The translations under genes were made by a program, and so were the position numbers. From the NCBI RefSeq assembly GCF_039503195.1, contig NZ_JBCJKP010000001.1, positions 9,858,001 through 9,922,000 of the forward strand: a DNA stretch of 64,000 nt. The letters run 5' to 3'. This DNA comes from Streptomyces mirabilis (GTDB lineage Bacteria; Actinomycetota; Actinomycetes; Streptomycetales; Streptomycetaceae). Below the pieces are notes generated by a model. The model was given only the letters and a program-made list of their open reading frames with translations, had not been told where the DNA came from and ran no database searches. How positions within the stretch are numbered: the first letter of the stretch is position 1; each line of letters begins with the position of its first letter. Shown piece after piece: positions 63,178 through 64,000 of the stretch.

Positions 63178-64000
63178 ATGCCAGGGCCGTTGGACGGCAG
63201 GGTCGCGCTGGTCGCGGGAGCGACCCGAGGAGCGGGCCGGGGAATCGCGGTGGAGCTCGGCGCGGCAGGCGCCACCGTCTACGTCACCGGACGCAGCACG
63301 CGCGAACGGCGCTCCGAGTACGACCGCCCCGAGACGATCGAGGACACGGCGGACCTGGTCACCGAGGCCGGAGGCGCCGGCATCGCGGTGCCCACCGACC
63401 ATCTGGTCCCCGCCGAGGTCGAGGCCCTGGTCGCCCGCATCGCGGACGAACACGGCCGCCTCGACCTCCTCGTCAACGACGTCTGGGGCGGCGAGAAGGA
63501 CTTCGCGTGGGACACCCCGCTCTGGGAGACCGACCTCGACCAGGGCCTACGGCTGCTGCGCCGGGCCGTCGAGACGCACGCGATCACCAGCCACCACGCA
63601 CTGCCCCTGCTGCTGCGCACCCCCGGCGGCCTCGTCGTCGAGATGACCGACGGCACCGCCGAGTACAACCGGGACACCTACCGCGTCTCCTTCTTCTACG
63701 ACCTCGCCAAGGCGTCCGTCCTGCGCATGGCGTTCTCCCTCGGCCACGAACTCGGCCCGCGCGGCGCCACCGCCCTCGCGCTCACCCCCGGCTGGCTGCG
63801 CTCGGAGATGATGCTCGACACCTTCGCTGTCAGCGAGGAGAACTGGCGGGACGCCCTGGAGCGCGTCCCGCACTTCGCCATCTCCGAGACGCCCTTCTAC
63901 GTCGGCCGTGCCGTGGCCGCGCTGGCCGCCGACCCGGACGTCGCACGCTGGAACGGACGCTCGCTCTCCAGCGGGCAGTTGGCCAAGGAGTACGGCTTCA
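63178..64000 (+). CDS. SDR family oxidoreductase (3' truncated by window edge)
   Basis: The visible 274 residues form a Rossmann-fold short-chain dehydrogenase. The cofactor loop is GATRGAGRGIA near residues 14-24, NAG is replaced by NDVWGG, and the catalytic pair YDLAK is intact, but the usual serine strand reads EMTDGT, so the standard Ser is not evident. This divergence is typical of a subgroup of bacterial SDRs with unknown substrates. GGAGGT lies seven bases before ATG 63178. The open frame continues past the last base of the window. Confidence 0.9.
   Translation, partial: MPGPLDGRVALVAGATRGAGRGIAVELGAAGATVYVTGRSTRERRSEYDRPETIEDTADLVTEAGGAGIAVPTDHLVPAEVEALVARIADEHGRLDLLVNDVWGGEKDFAWDTPLWETDLDQGLRLLRRAVETHAITSHHALPLLLRTPGGLVVEMTDGTAEYNRDTYRVSFFYDLAKASVLRMAFSLGHELGPRGATALALTPGWLRSEMMLDTFAVSEENWRDALERVPHFAISETPFYVGRAVAALAADPDVARWNGRSLSSGQLAKEYGF

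Overview
This is a high-GC actinobacterial chromosome segment that almost certainly comes from a Streptomyces species. The evidence is the extreme GC3, frequent GTG/TTG starts, a mycothiol-dependent formaldehyde dehydrogenase, Streptomyces-type SpoIIE-like phosphatases, a streptogrisin-like secreted protease with a TTG start, and many secreted carbohydrate-active proteins. No rRNA, tRNA, CRISPR array or intact mobile element was seen. The window is densely coded, with many 4-bp start/stop overlaps and several perfect hairpins between convergent genes.

Layout. 1-5.7 kb: end of a sugar-uptake operon (permease, Tat lipoprotein binding protein, LacI regulator, and a DUF2264 protein broken by one missing G). 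5.6-10.4 kb: STAS antagonist, PAP2/diacylglycerol-kinase fusion, DHA2 drug exporter, and an ArsR plus SRPBCC pair behind a cluster of palindromes. 10.4-16.6 kb: a compact NHLP-type export operon (HlyD-like adaptor, C39 peptidase ABC transporter, second ABC transporter) headed by a 71-residue double-glycine peptide without cysteine and with no modification enzyme nearby. 17.2-25.5 kb: secreted S1 protease with a pentapeptide-repeat tail, two divergent multidomain PP2C phosphatases, a triply frameshifted repeat-protein gene, and an acyltransferase. 25.5-33.7 kb: a phosphodiesterase, then a seven-gene aerobic CO-dehydrogenase-like (form II) operon coxS-L-M-D-E-I-G. 33.8-40.1 kb: an Otr(A)-like ribosome protection protein with an overlapping leader ORF, then a GH5 enzyme, a secreted beta-propeller and a TetR regulator that share palindromic sites. 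40.4-46.9 kb: HAD hydrolase, isoprenyl diphosphate synthase, cytochrome oxidase subunit I with a coupled small membrane protein, an ECF sigma factor pair, a 5 x 20-bp repeat array, and folD under a ZTP (pfl) riboswitch. 47-53.4 kb: TPR-like/MarR divergent pair, NTF2-like protein, small secreted protein, ABC exporter, and an orphan ChvE-type sugar-binding lipoprotein with a strong promoter far upstream. 53.4-64 kb: large secreted alpha/beta hydrolase, SMI1/KNR4 protein, PiT phosphate transporter with a small membrane partner, a decayed MSMEG_0565-type glycosyltransferase, mscR with a metallo-hydrolase, and a truncated SDR gene.

The most system-like novelty is the minimal NHLP export operon with its Gly/Val/Leu/Thr-rich peptide, which has an attenuator-like hairpin between precursor and transporter genes. 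Other points of interest are the leader ORF overlapping the ribosome-protection gene, the candidate TetR regulon, the 20-bp repeat array, and recurrent 15-bp (pentapeptide) expansions in three unrelated genes. All functions are inferred from sequence motifs; no database search was possible.
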